Position numbers and translations under genes: made by a program
Shown here: one piece after another, positions 47,224 to 58,550 of the stretch
How the letters are laid out: the number at the start of each line of letters is the position of its first letter
Numbering within the stretch: the first letter of the stretch is position 1
The notes under the pieces: generated by a model
The model's database searches: none
What the model saw: the letters and a program-made list of their open reading frames with translations, nothing else
What the model was told of the DNA's origin: nothing
Source: Monilinia fructicola
Lineage: Eukaryota; Ascomycota; Leotiomycetes; Helotiales; Sclerotiniaceae
Direction: 5' to 3'
Assembly (NCBI GenBank): GCA_008692225.1
Contig: VICG01000002.1
Location: 2,277,501-2,341,500, forward strand
Length of the DNA: 64,000 nucleotides

Positions 47224-48351
47224 TCAACGAGTAACAGAACTAGAGTCCCTGTTCAACAATTCACGAGTGGCGATGAGGGAAGCTTCATCATACCCCTCCC
47301 AGCCAGGCTCTTTTGCAGCACTTCGTCGGACAATTTCCGCCAACTTAGACGTAGCAGTCTCATTCAGCTTCTCAATTGTGCTTGTGTCTGGTAAGGGTAA
47401 AGTGGTATCCGATTTGGTGCTTCGGTTAGTTGGGGGCTTGCTAAGAAGTTGACTGCTGGCCTGTGATGTGTTAGAAATTATCGGACAAAATAGGGGTCAT
47501 CACCAACCAGCTTCAAACCATAATATCCGCGAAGATAGTCGTCACATAATTCGATACTTCGACAAAATCTCCGTAAAGATTCTGCAAGGTACTTTTCGGA
47601 ACTCGAATCATTCACGCCCGCGGCAATGTATAGGACCTCTCCAAGTCGGGCATGAATCTAGGTTTGGTGATTAGTATACCGATGAGTTCCTAGAAAGAAT
47701 ATTGCGTTGCCTACATTCCATGCATTAGGTGTGATGAGTAGGACCTCCTCCAGTGCGAAGATTCCTTGTGGGTACATGCCCTGCGAAACATAAATATCCG
47801 CCAATTCTGCCCAGGCTTCCGCATCGGTAGGTGAAAAATCCAAGAGCTCATTGAGAGCAGTAACTGCCTCAGATGTTTTCCCAAGTGATTTGAGAACCGC
47901 AATGCGTCGTTTGAATAGAGGCTACACAGCCAATGATGAGTATTTGTATAATGACACGTTAAAACCAGCTTACCATATTATTTGGATTTTTCGACAAGCT
48001 TTGTTCGTACCCATCTAATACCTTTTCTAATGCTGCCTCATCTTCTGCACCAACCTCACAAAGTAATCCTCTCATCGCCATGATCCGTTCATTTTCAACT
48101 CCGAATCTTTCCTGGAGTCGCTTGATGCATAGTCGTGCCGATTTCTCATCTCCAGTCCGCAGGCATGCCATCACTAGATTTTCGTAGGTAGTCCATAGTT
48201 CTGGGGTCTCCGCGGCAGTCCAGAGAGAGCTCAAGGACCATGATGATATCGATGACGGGGTACCTCGCAATATCGCGGGAGCTTGTTGGGAGTTTTCCAG
48301 GGCCAATGCTGGCGAAAGATGCGCAGGCGGATGTAGAAGTGCAGATGACAT
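47224..48351 (-). CDS. EMC2: ER membrane protein complex subunit 2
   Basis: EMC2 is the soluble TPR scaffold of the ER membrane complex, an insertase for tail-anchored and multipass proteins. Four exons, 47974-48351, 47715-47921, 47508-47657 and 47224-47460, with introns of 52, 57 and 47 nt, join to 324 codons (323 residues), a typical length. Tetratricopeptide-like helices are visible in KRRIAVLKSLGKTSEAVTAL, then DFSPTDAEAWAELADIYVSQ, then the family segment YPQGIFALEEVLLITPNAW, then IHARLGEVLYIAAG and SIELCDDYLRGYYGLKL. The order and wording match fungal EMC2. The donor of the last intron is GTTGGT, which is non-consensus, but the frame is kept and the exon is conserved in pattern. The gene is divergent from the AP-3 delta gene. 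Confidence 0.93.
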
Positions 48352-48855
48352 GGTTACAATGATTTCAATGTTCTAGATGTGGAGTTTGTGGAGTTTGTGG
48401 GTGAAAGGAATTAGGTATCAACGAAGGTCTGGGGTTGGAAGCTGGATTTCAATGGAGGGACAGCTTGTGATTGTAAAGCGACTGTACGGAGGAATAAAGA
48501 GCCCGATTGTAAAGTGATCCACATAAATGCTTTCCACCTCGGGATTCTCCAGAATATTGATGCCTCATTAAAAAGTTACTGCCTTGAAGTGGTTAAGGTT
48601 ATGATTGACGCGGGCGGTGTAAGGCTTAGTGGGGGAACCAATGTCACGAATATCGGATGGACACTTGCAGCTTGGGTCGATATAGAAGAAACCTGGAAGT
48701 TCCAACAACGACCAAACAACTAGACTTATCTTCAAATCTCCGTTGAACCTCAGATAACTCCAAGTCATGCGCACCGTCTATGCTGGATATTCAAAGCTCC
48801 CCTAAATCGAATTTCTTAATGGGGGACCGCTTCATACAAGCATAAATACTCAAAG
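48352..48855. promoter_or_regulatory. divergent promoter region, EMC2/AP-3 delta
   Basis: About 500 bp separate two divergent starts and should carry both promoters. A 69-codon plus-strand frame inside it has no support as a gene. Confidence 0.4.
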
Positions 48856-51800
48856 ATGTGCGCCCTTGCTCAGAATGACCATTCGTTAGGACGATGTACT
48901 AAAGCTATTGCAGGTTCGAAAAATCCTTGTACGACCTCATTCGAGGTCTGCGGAACCACAAAGGAAAGGAGAAGGAGTATATTCAAAACAGTTTGAAGGA
49001 ATGTCGAGCGGAAATAAAAGGGTCCGATATGGGTTAGAGTCTATGGCAAAAGAAAGAGGTGCATTGTAACTGACAGATACCGCAGACCTCAAGGCTACGG
49101 CCTTGCTGAAGTTGGTTTACCTGGAAATGTTTGGTCATGATATGTCGTGGGCATCCTTTCATGTTCTTGAAGTCATGTCTTCGCCGAAATACCTGCAGAA
49201 ACGAGTTGGATATCTGGGTGCTGTGCAGAGCTTCCGACCGGATACCGAGGTTCTGATGTTAGCTACGAATTTGTTGAAGAAGGTATGAAGACTGTCTTCG
49301 AATTCTCTAATTGCAATACTGAGACAAATACAGGATTTGAGTTCTGCTGCCCCGACAACAATGTCTCTCCCTATCATAACGTTACCGCACGTCATTACCC
49401 CCTCCCTCGCGCTATCTGTTCTTTCTGATCTATTACCTCGGATGACACATTCCCACCCAACAATTCGCAAGAAAACTATTGTTACTCTTTATAGGTTAGC
49501 TTTGGTCTACCCAGAAACATTACGTCCAGCATGGCCAAAGATCAAGGAGCGATTGATGGATGAGGGCGAAGACCCAAGTGTCACAGCTGCAATCGTCAAT
49601 GTTGTTTGCGAATTGGGATGGCGGAGACCTCAGGACTTCTTGCCTCTCGCTCCGAGGCTATTCGAGCTTCTTGTGGATAGTGGAAACAATTGGATGGCGA
49701 TCAAGCTTATCAAACTGGTAAGTTGCTAAACTCTGGTATAAAAGTATGCACTAAAATATATCTAGTTTGCTACCTTGACTCCACTTGAGCCAAGATTGGT
49801 CAAAAAACTGTTACCACCACTTACATCGATTATCCGAACTACTCCAGCAATGTCACTGCTATATGAATGTATAAATGGTATCATATTAGGAGGAATCCTG
49901 GGAAGTAGTGATGATTCCGCGGGAGGGGAAGAAATTGCCACTCTCTGTGTAAGCAAATTGCGTGGGATGATTATGGTTGAGGGAGATCCTAATCGTAAGT
50001 CAACTGTTTCCAATTAAACCACTGACACTAATTACCTGCAGTAAAATATGTTGCCTTACTCGCTTTCAACAAGATCGTTGTTACCCATCCATTTCTTGTT
50101 GCTCAACAAGAAGATGTAATAATGGATTGCATCGATAGTGCTGATATATCAATTCGCTTACGCGCATTAGACCTTGTTGTAGGTATGGTCAGCAGCGATA
50201 ATCTGATGTCCATCGTTGGAAGATTGATGAGACAACTGCGAAGCTCTCCTTCAACACCCGCGAGCAACTCCAATTCTCGATACGTTGGACACATCGAACC
50301 TGAAGCAGATTCGGACGACGACGCGCCTGAAGTTGCAATCAAGTCTGATAGGGGATCATCACAAGATCTATTGTTGCCTGATGATTACAAGGTGGATGTT
50401 ATCACCAGGATATTAGAGATGTGCTCGACAAATAATTATGCTAATCTTGTTGATTTCGATTGGTATATCGATATTTTGATTCAGCTTGTAAGGAATGCGC
50501 CGGTTACGAATTCGTCAAACCAAGAATCGGATGAGTACTTGAAAAATGATATTTCTGAAAAAATTGGAGATGAATTGCGAAATGTGGCGGTCAAAGTGAA
50601 AGCAGTCCGGTCTCAAGCTGCTAGGGCTGCTGAATCAATACTTGTTCTAGCCTTTAACGATACAACAAGCCTGGTAAGCTCCGGAAACGGTGCACTTCGA
50701 CCAATATCATGGATCATTGGAGAGTACGCTTCTTATTTGGAGTCTCCAGAAAATACAATGGCAGCTTTATTGCATATTACCAAAATTTCAACTTCTGCTG
50801 AGGGTCTCATCGTGTACCTCCAAGCATTACCAAAGGTTTTTTCGGTAATAGCTGATGATGAGCATTCGTACTGGACGGCCGAACGGAAGACAATGATGTC
50901 ACTCTTGATGGCACGCATTATAAATGCTCTTGAGCCCTTGGCAATGCACCCCGATTTGGAGGTCCAAGAGAGGGCAGTTGAATTCTCGGAATTATTGAAG
51001 CTCGCAGCAGAAGCAACGACTGGCCAAGAGCCATCCTCAGAATCCGTTCAGCAAGATGCGCCACTTTTGCTTACACAAGCACTACCCTCTTTATTCAGGG
51101 GGCAGGAATTGAATTCGGTTGCAGCTAGTGCACAGAAGAATGTGCCAGTGCCATCTAACCTGGATCTTGACCAACCAATCAATCCAAACCTGCATAACCT
51201 ATTACGGAATGTGGATACGGTATCGTTTGATGAACCTGAAAACGACGAATTCGAAGTATACTATCATCAAAAACCAGAACCTACCTCAATCTCGTCCAAC
51301 GAACCTGCGATCAGCCGTCTTGGTGGAAGCCCCGATCAGCCTGCTCAATCTTACCAGCAAGGTGGCGAAGAATCATATCTAGATCCAGATATCGTTGCAC
51401 GACGGAAAGCAGAGAGACTTGAAAGGAATAGAGATGATCCATTTTATATCGCACCAAATGATGGAGGTACGTCCGGCACATCAACACCTCTACACAACAT
51501 CCTCCAAAGCAACAATGGTCCTGATCTAGATATCGATGCTATACCGATCATGCAACTAGATCTTGGTAAGACAAATCTAAGTATAGGGAACAACAAAAAG
51601 CCCTCGAAGAAACCTCGTCATCGAATACAAGTAGCTGCTGATGAAACCTTGAACCTGAGCGGAAATTCTACGCCTGCGAACGATTCTGAAAACAGTGCTG
51701 ATGGGCCCATTAAATCACGAATTACAAAAGGGAAGCAATCTCTATTGCAAGTAGACTCAAGCCATATCGGGCAATTTTCTCTTGAAGGCGATGATACCAC

Positions 51801-52149
51801 TGGTATTGACTTTGAACGTCAGCAGAAAGAAGAGGCAGAAATGGCAAAGGCTATGAAAGAGGTAGAAAGACTTAGGCTGGAGATGCAGCGAGCAAATGAG
51901 AGAATTCACGCTGCACAAGATGTACCACCAGAGGGTACGGTGGTGAAGCGAAAAACAAAGAAGAAAGCGAAACCTGGAGAAGGGGAACAAGTAAAGACAG
52001 TAGTTAAGAAACAGAAGAAGGCCAAGAAGGCTGTGGTTGACGGAGGAGAAGGCGATCCTTCTGTAGCTCCTACAACAACAGATGCAGTGAAGACAAAGAA
52101 GAAAAAGAAGAAGCCGAAGGTGGAAGAAGAGGTCATGGAACAGGCGTAA
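48856..52149 (+). CDS. APL5: AP-3 adaptor complex subunit delta
   Basis: AP-3 delta is a large adaptin of the coat that carries cargo from Golgi or endosome to the vacuole. Exons are 48914-49032, 49086-49282, 49334-49717, 49766-49994 and 50042-52149, preceded by a start codon I place as AT (48856-48857) spliced to G at 48914. The full set is exactly 1,013 codons (1,012 residues). The adaptin N-terminal domain is clear: FEKSLYDLIRGLRNHKGKEK, YLEMFGHDMSWASFHVLEVM and KYLQKRVGYLGAVQSF. Armadillo-like helices follow to about residue 600. The C-terminal third has the acidic hinge, a segment of Arg and Glu before DDPFYI, and a Lys-rich tail (KKKKKKPKVEE). The split start codon is inferred because the family begins MFEKSLYDLIRG and no other frame supplies Met there. 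The donor GTGCGC is weak. Confidence 0.9.
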
Positions 52150-52521
52150 TATGCATAGCGGGTTAGGAAGCATTCACTGGCGTATGGAGCGTGCTACGGA
52201 TACCATACATTAGATAGTCATGGGTTGAAAACTTTTGAGTTTGATGGAAATATAGATTTGTAGGTCATCCATATGAATGGACTTGTACAAAGCATCTGTA
52301 AACCCTTCAACTTGATTGCTCACTCCTTGACATCCCTATAGCTATACCAAGCTTCCCGATGGGATGGGGCACACACACGTGACAATAAATACTTATCCTT
52401 ATCGGATATCAGAGCTCGGACCAATTCAAGCCAAAAAAAAAATCCCCAGTCGCATCTCGAACTTCGAATCTCTCCTTCAGCCATATCTTCTTGAGTTGTT
52501 GTTCAATTACACGCAGACAAT
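52150..52521. promoter_or_regulatory. intergenic and promoter region upstream of the SMAP gene
   Basis: The 372 bp between tandem genes contains an A9 run near 52432-52440 shortly before the start. Nothing else is evident. Confidence 0.4.
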
Positions 52522-54734
52522 ATGGAGACTTCGGCAAACTTCATTCCACTCGGTGGAGTGGGCGAGACGTTTGAGTTTGATCAACCTATGAAGAAGCGTG
52601 ATGAAGGGTATAGAAACAAGTCACTTTCATCTGGCAAGCCGAAGGTTATTGGAGCAACTAAAGGTAGATTGGTCAACCTTCTGTGTGTCCATCGAGACTT
52701 GACTTTGGGCTGAGGCTTTAGTTTTTGTTGTGGGATAGGAAAGCAAAAGCTAATTAATTGGATTTATAGAGGAACGAGCGCGAATTGCGCGTGAAGTGCG
52801 ACTTGCTGCCAAGAAGGAGAAGAAGAAGGCTAAGGCCGATGCAAAGAAGGCTAGGAAGCTGAATGGTATTATGACCAGGCGAGCTGTACGTTTCAGACCA
52901 TTCAACACAGGATTTGCAAAAAAAAAACTAATGAAATCTCCCTTTCTAGACCCGCAATCCAGAAAAATACAATAAAAATAAAGAGAGGAATCGTCTTCAT
53001 GCAATCGATGTTGAACGTTATAAGATTCGCTTGAACGCTATTAACCAAGCTCAAAAACTGGCCGCGATCCATGATCCTAGTGGAGTATCGTTTAATGTAG
53101 GAGAGGTAGTTACGTTGGAGGATGGAACTGTGAGGAGTAAGAAAAGCTTGGAGAGGAAACAAGAACTGGCTGAAGAAAAGAAGCCAGTAGCGGACAAAAG
53201 TGCTTCTGTGCCAGAAGGCGTCAATCCAGAGCGACTCAAGCTTCTCGAGGGGGAGAAGAAATCCCACATTTCGAAGACAGCGCTCAAGAAGAAGAAGATG
53301 TACGAGCCAAAACCCGTTCCACCGAGACCTATTATTCCAGAGGGGGTCTCTTTGCCGGAGGGAGAGGAGAATTGGCTAGCATTGTGGGATATCTCGGATG
53401 GACAGATTGAGCAAAGGCTCGCCATCGCCAAGAGAGATGCTGGAAATGCAAAGAGAGACCTTAGGAGGAGGCAAAGGGAAGAAGCTAGATTCAGAAGATT
53501 GATGAAGGGGAAGAGAAGAATTGCACAAAAAATGGGTGTGCCTTTCGATCCTGTCCAAGCAAAAAATGAAATCTTGGGAGATGATGATGAAGCAGCTTCA
53601 GATTCTGACTCCGATTCTGATTCTGATTCTGATTCCGACTCTGACAATGATAATGAAGATGAATCTGAGGAATCCAAGGCTAAGAGGGCGGAGGAGAAGA
53701 AGCAAAAGCACAAATTCAACCTAGATGAGAGCCAAATAAATGAAATTGTCAAGAAAGAGATACAGCGCGTCAAGAAGGATACACGGAAACAAGAGAAAGC
53801 AATGGGTGTTTATGAAAAGGAGCCAAAAGTTAAGACTGAAGAGGAGAGGGCTGCATTGAAAGAGGCCCGCATGAAGCGCAAAGCCGAGAAGAAAGCGCTA
53901 AAGAAAGCCAAGAAGGAAGAGGAAGCGAAATTGGGAACTGCAAATTTGAAAGGAAAGCAAAATAAAAAGGCAAGGAAGGAGTTGAGGAAGGCGGAGAAGG
54001 CTGCCAAGGAAGCCGGAGAGAACGAAGTTACTCCTGCGACGGAAGATGTCAAAGAGGACGATGAGGGGACTATCGATCTATTGGGTAGTCTGGAGATGGC
54101 ATTGGATCAACCCGAGCAAAGGAAGGAAGAAAAAAAGGCCAAGAAAGAAAAGAAGAAAGCCGATAAAGCCGCAAAAGAGAGCATTAATGAAGAAATTTCC
54201 GAGCCAGCCGAGGAAACTAAAGAGGAAAAGAAGGCCCGCAAGAAGGCTGAAAAGGCCGTGAAAGCTGCTGTCATTGAAGAACCAACACCAGTAATCTCGG
54301 AACCGGTTCCCGAAACTAAAGAAGAGAAGAAAGCTCGCAAGAAGGCTGAAAAAGCAGCCAAATCCACATCCATCAAAGAAGATACCCCTGAACCAGAACC
54401 AGAACCCCAAGCCGAGGAATCCAAGAAGCGCAAACGCTCCAAGGAAGATAAAGGGTCCTCTGGGCAAAAGAAGTCTAAAGCTTCATCGAAAGAACCAGAG
54501 GCTGAGATAGCTGCGCAATGGAATGCAGATGCTTTAGATGGTGATGCGGAGCGCAAAAGCAAGTTCTTAAGATTATTGGGCGCGGGCAAGGGGGGAGCTG
54601 CTAGCGGGAAGGGAGCCGAAGCAAAGGGAAAGAAAGATATTGAGAAGGTGCAGAGTGAGCTGGAAAGACAGTATGATTACGGCATGAGGATGAAGCATGA
54701 TGGTGGTGCAAAGAGAAGAGGTTTAGGTGCTTAG
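52522..54734 (+). CDS. small-acidic-protein-like (SMAP) domain protein, Lys/Glu-rich, probably nuclear
   Basis: Exons 52522-52663, 52770-52885 and 52950-54734 make 681 codons (680 residues). The start gives METSANFIPLGGVGETFEFD. The middle carries ENWLALWDISDGQIEQRLA, followed by a basic helix, an acidic Asp-Ser repeat (eight or more Asp-Ser pairs near 53600-53645) and long Lys/Glu/Ala runs in which EEKKARKKAEKA recurs. The last 70 residues hold the recognisable domain: WNADALDGDAERKSKFLRLL, a Gly/Lys linker, then ELERQYDYGMRMKHDGG and the terminal KRRGLGA, as in small-acidic-protein-like domains. Heavy basic composition suggests the nucleolus or nucleus, but this is inference and no reaction is known. 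Confidence 0.82.
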
Positions 54735-55300
54735 GTTAGGAGTAGGCTGGGCGAGAGAGGGATATCATTTGCTTTGCTACATCATGAAGTAAGATCTTGA
54801 TATCCATGGACTTCCTGGTGTTTGATAATGGGATGGGCGTTTTAAAAGTCGGCTCCTCTTCGCTTCGTCACATTTACCCCTGAATTCCAGATTTAGAGAG
54901 ATAGGCGCGGTCAAATTAACATATATCACCACAGAGTGAATGCATCACGAATCTCATTTTCAGAAGAATTGTTCAATATTGTGATTGTATCCAGCGCTAA
55001 ATCAACCATTCATTGATCCCGTACGGAAAAACTCCCCGCCATTGAAATCCAACTACTTTTTCAAGTAGTCAAGAATTCAATGAAAATGAAACCCTAAGTA
55101 ACTCCCATCCACAAGTTTCGCGATTGCGCTCTTCATTGCAATGCAAGCCCAACCCCTAAAATATCGCCAGATTGACCACCGCTGTGTAAAGTGCAAAAAC
55201 CTCCGCTCCCTTGCGATGGTGGAAATCGAAGCCGCCTTTTAAACTAGATGCTTGACTAAATCGAATTGAATGGAATGGAATGGAAAAGAACGTATTGCGC
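54735..55300. other. intergenic, convergent 3' ends
   Basis: This 566-bp gap between the SMAP and RAMP4 genes contains no supported feature apart from a short TGGAA repeat near 55266-55286. Confidence 0.5.
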
Positions 55301-56042
55301 TTATTTGCCGCCGCCGAAATAGGTGATTACTCTGAAAAGGATATCGACAAATAATCCGCCGATGAGGATGAATGCGAGGAGATCTGTTGGATCATTTGTT
55401 AGCCAAGCTATTTGGCGTGGCATCCCTTGCGAAGGTTCTCGGTTCTGCTCGTTGTCCTCTACCGCGATATGTATCCCCTGGGTCGCAGCTTTTCCACTTC
55501 TGCTCATGCTTGTTTTGCCTTTCTCTACGTCCCCCATCTCATGCGTGGACTGGCATGAACACCCCATTCCCCTTTCCTCTCCTCGTGCTCGGCTCAGTCC
55601 CTTATCCATCTACCATTTGTCCTCTTCTTGCGCGCCTCCTTATCCCTTCCCAAGAACAGTAATAATGGGAATCAAAACTTACATAACCAGCCTTTACTGA
55701 TGGGACTCTTTTGCTTCTTCAACTCCTTCTTGTGCAATTGAGCCTCTGATTTGCCTTGCTTACTCTCGTTGGTAGCTGCGAACTTGAGGTTGGCCTTGCG
55801 CTGAGCTGGTGTTTGGACCTAGAAAGAGGAGAGAAGGTTAGCCTGGGAAGTTTGGGTTTTTGAGGGTTGGGTGAGTTGGGATAGTGAGTATTTGGGTATT
55901 TGAGCATTTGAATATTTGAGAGAAGATTGCGGGATTAAGAGGTGAAGGGAATTCCGCAGAACATAAAAGCAGCTGGTCAAGATTGGGAAAACTGAGGCCT
56001 GGATATTGGAATTGGGAGGCAGAAAAGATCAGTCCATACCAT
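55301..56042 (-). CDS. YSY6: RAMP4/SERP-like ER translocon-associated protein (Ysy6)
   Basis: RAMP4 is a small tail-anchored ER protein that sits at the Sec61 translocon and helps under secretory stress. Three exons, 56040-56042 (ATG only), 55683-55818 and 55301-55383, separated by introns of 221 and 299 nt, give 73 residues. The N-terminus VQTPAQRKANLKFA and the linker KGKSEAQLHKKELKKQKSPI are family-like, and SKGWLYLLAFILIGGLFVDI begins the single C-terminal membrane segment, which ends in a Gly-rich tail. Both junctions keep the frame. These introns are the longest in the window for the smallest gene, and the first is C/T-rich. Simple ORF calling would miss the gene almost completely. Confidence 0.9.
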
Positions 56043-56236
56043 TTTGATGATTGCGAAAATGCGAAGTATTGGTATGTCTTCTAATATGTGTAACTTAGAG
56101 TTGATGTGAGTTATAGAAACCGGTGTCTTTATGCGAACTCTTACTACACGAATATAACTTTACAAAAATTGGATGATGTGAATATCTGTCAAGAAGTTAT
56201 CCGTCAAGGTAAAGGCTATGTATGTGTAATTAGTGC

Positions 56237-56274
56237 AATGTAATGTAATGTAATGTAATGTAATGTAATGTAAT
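56237..56274 (+). repeat. (TAATG)n pentanucleotide repeat
   Basis: Six perfect 5-bp units with partial units at both ends, about 200 bp upstream of the RAMP4 start. Confidence 0.95.
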
Positions 56275-57010
56275 CTTAGTCATTATAGAATTATTGCTTG
56301 CGATGGAAAATATTAAAGCCAAGGTTGGGCTAATGAATAGTACTGTAAATGTGTCCCGATCGACTGTATCAGTGACAGATGTGGGGAAAAGCTTCAGGGA
56401 AATTAAGGTTTGGGATTAGTGCATCGCTACCCGGACTCGGATCATTATTAATCCCCAGGCCCCTTTTATATAACTTACTACCTCCAGGACTACCTACTTC
56501 CAGGTTCCAAGGTTACCTTAAGCCTCCAAGCGTGTTTCGAGTGATGTTGGGTCTTTTGGTATGAAAGGACGTTGATGTCAACAGACAGGATTGAAAATCA
56601 CTCCGGTCGTAACAACCTTAATATCTGAGAATCACCGAGGCTTTGAGAGATAATTCTTGAGGGACTTGATGAGAACAGCGGTTTTGCTGCAATAACTTTA
56701 CACTCCTGTCCACGATCACCATACTTAATGCCTTCTACAGCCCCAACAGCATTATCTACTGCATCCTCACTCTTCTCGACCTAGTCTAGAATAAGCCAGT
56801 CCCAAGAATATGACATTCTTACCTCTAGAAACTTCACTTCGCTTTCCCCCTCCCTCAACGCCGTTGAGAAAGCTACGTATACATGCTACTCATGCAACAC
56901 TTCTGTGGTACAAATTTGACGGAAGACCTGAACATGTCAGTGTAATTCGTTTTCGGAAGGTGAAATACCGAAGTTGCCTGGTCTACTCTAGAAGTTGTTA
57001 GCCTACATAC

Positions 57011-57430
57011 TCACTGTTCGACCATGGAACCGATTATGGGCGCTAGGATGGGATTTGAGGCTTCGCTGACCAGGTACGAGATCAAACGAAGGACTCTAGG
57101 ATAAGCCAGCTCGAAGTAGTGGTAGTATATCCTTCTCTCCGCTGCGAGTGAAGCAACATCCATGAATATCATTGTGAGGGACGAGTGCGATTCTGCCGAT
57201 CCATTAGAGAGGATGAAATCCTCCAGGGACTGCGGTACAAATGAATGATACTGTGCTATCTTGAATAGTTCTACCAAGTTGCACCGATTTCGATTGAGCA
57301 AATTGTACGTTTCGTCGCAATGATGTCGAGGAAAATGAATCTTTGGGTGAATCATCGTACTTGTGCACAAAAACCAGAAAATGGAATTTCTGCAAGATTT
57401 CCACAGGAGGGGCATGATTCACTAATTCAA
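57011..57430 (-). pseudogene. possible remnant of an unidentified protein gene
   Basis: A 134-codon minus-strand frame ends in a protein-like stretch (SNPILAPIIGSMVEQ) and includes a helical-looking segment NLVELFKIAQYHSFVPQSLE. A second minus-strand frame overlaps its 5' half (PVEILQKFHFLVFVHKYDD). Read together they suggest one coding sequence broken by a frame shift, vaguely like the end of a BTB-type domain. The upstream part is missing and no start or splice context is convincing. It could also be a chance frame. Confidence 0.25.
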
Positions 57431-57812
57431 TAGGGTCACTAAAACTCCACTAAGGTTCAAATGGACCAGCTTTCCAGCTAGCGCATACACACACGTGATT
57501 GTCGTTATCTAATTCTATCTTGATATCTATGGTATGAGCAGGTGAGTCGGCAAGAATCTATCACATCTATAACTATGTCAATGGGTGTCTAAAAGGTTTG
57601 GATCAAATGTTTATATCTTGTATCACGTGATTATAGATTAGAGAGGCACACTTCTATCGGCATATCTTCGCCAAAACATGTTGTCCAAGGTGTGTTTAGT
57701 TCTAACCTTAAAAATGATTGGCGGAAAAATACCATACAAGCAATTTCGACACATCCGAATGGAAAATTATAAACCGACTTCCTTCTATCGAAAACGGCCT
57801 ACTACCACGAGA

Positions 57813-58550
57813 TCAAATATTGTACTTAAGTAGGGAACAAGTATGGTACATCATCGGCCATTCAAAAGCTTCCGGTTCCTCAGGAACAGTCTTTGCTTGC
57901 AGTATCAACTCTAGACTGGCGGAGCAATGAGTTACGTGGCGATAAGCATTGCTCGCATCTACCAGAGGAGGATCATTTCTCAAAGCCATGCCCATTTTTC
58001 TCCAAATATATACGCAGTGGAGTTCGTGGGCGTTCTGATGTGAAGTCCACACCCTAGAATAATTCCCAGCTCGCAGGAAGTCTAACTCGTCCTTTCCGGT
58101 GATTGGCTGCGTGAGGTTGACATCCTTATACCAATCCCATGTCGTGAAGATATCACCGGCGTGTTCCACCAACTCATCAAAAACACAATCCCGGGGTATC
58201 CATGCACTCATCATGGGATCAAAAACACACCCATTCAACCTCGCATCGGTCGGATTGCCGCCACAAGCTGTCCCTTCCGGTGCAACTGGTAACTTCTGCC
58301 AGTGATCTTTCCGAGATGTAATGACCAGTCCAGTTATCGTTATAGATGAGACGAATAACAGTACTATGGACAATAATGTGACTGAAATCAAAAATCTCCT
58401 AGAGATCCGAGACCGGAGATCTTCACTGACTTCTCGAAACCACGAGGGAGGCTCGCTTAGCTCAGACCCATCCTCGCTAGATGAATCCGTGGTAAGTATC
58501 CTCTTATATTCAGACCCATGAAGCTTTGGAGCAAAGAGGGACTTCTCCAT
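57813..58550 (-). CDS. UstYa-like (DUF3328-type) type II membrane protein
   Basis: The uninterrupted frame encodes 245 residues. A cytosolic Ser/Glu-rich tail precedes one membrane segment (about residues 53-77). The lumenal part has a Cys-rich block, CGGNPTDARLNGC, then DPMMSAWIPRDC. Two His-Cys motifs follow, HELHC (175-179) before VYIWRKM and HVTHC (205-209). Paired HxxHC motifs define UstYa-like oxidases, which act in cyclisation or oxidation during fungal peptide and other secondary metabolism; whether this branch is enzymatic is inference. It lies divergently from the Zn2Cys6 gene about 1 kb away, and a paralogue lies beyond that gene. Confidence 0.72.
   Translation of the reverse strand: MEKSLFAPKLHGSEYKRILTTDSSSEDGSELSEPPSWFREVSEDLRSRISRRFLISVTLLSIVLLFVSSITITGLVITSRKDHWQKLPVAPEGTACGGNPTDARLNGCVFDPMMSAWIPRDCVFDELVEHAGDIFTTWDWYKDVNLTQPITGKDELDFLRAGNYSRVWTSHQNAHELHCVYIWRKMGMALRNDPPLVDASNAYRHVTHCSASLELILQAKTVPEEPEAFEWPMMYHTCSLLKYNI

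Larger units (their letters stand above)
56043..57812. other. 1.8-kb intergenic region
   Basis: The region includes the RAMP4 promoter, a TAATG repeat (listed separately) and a possible gene remnant at 57011-57430. No other supported feature is seen. Confidence 0.5.
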
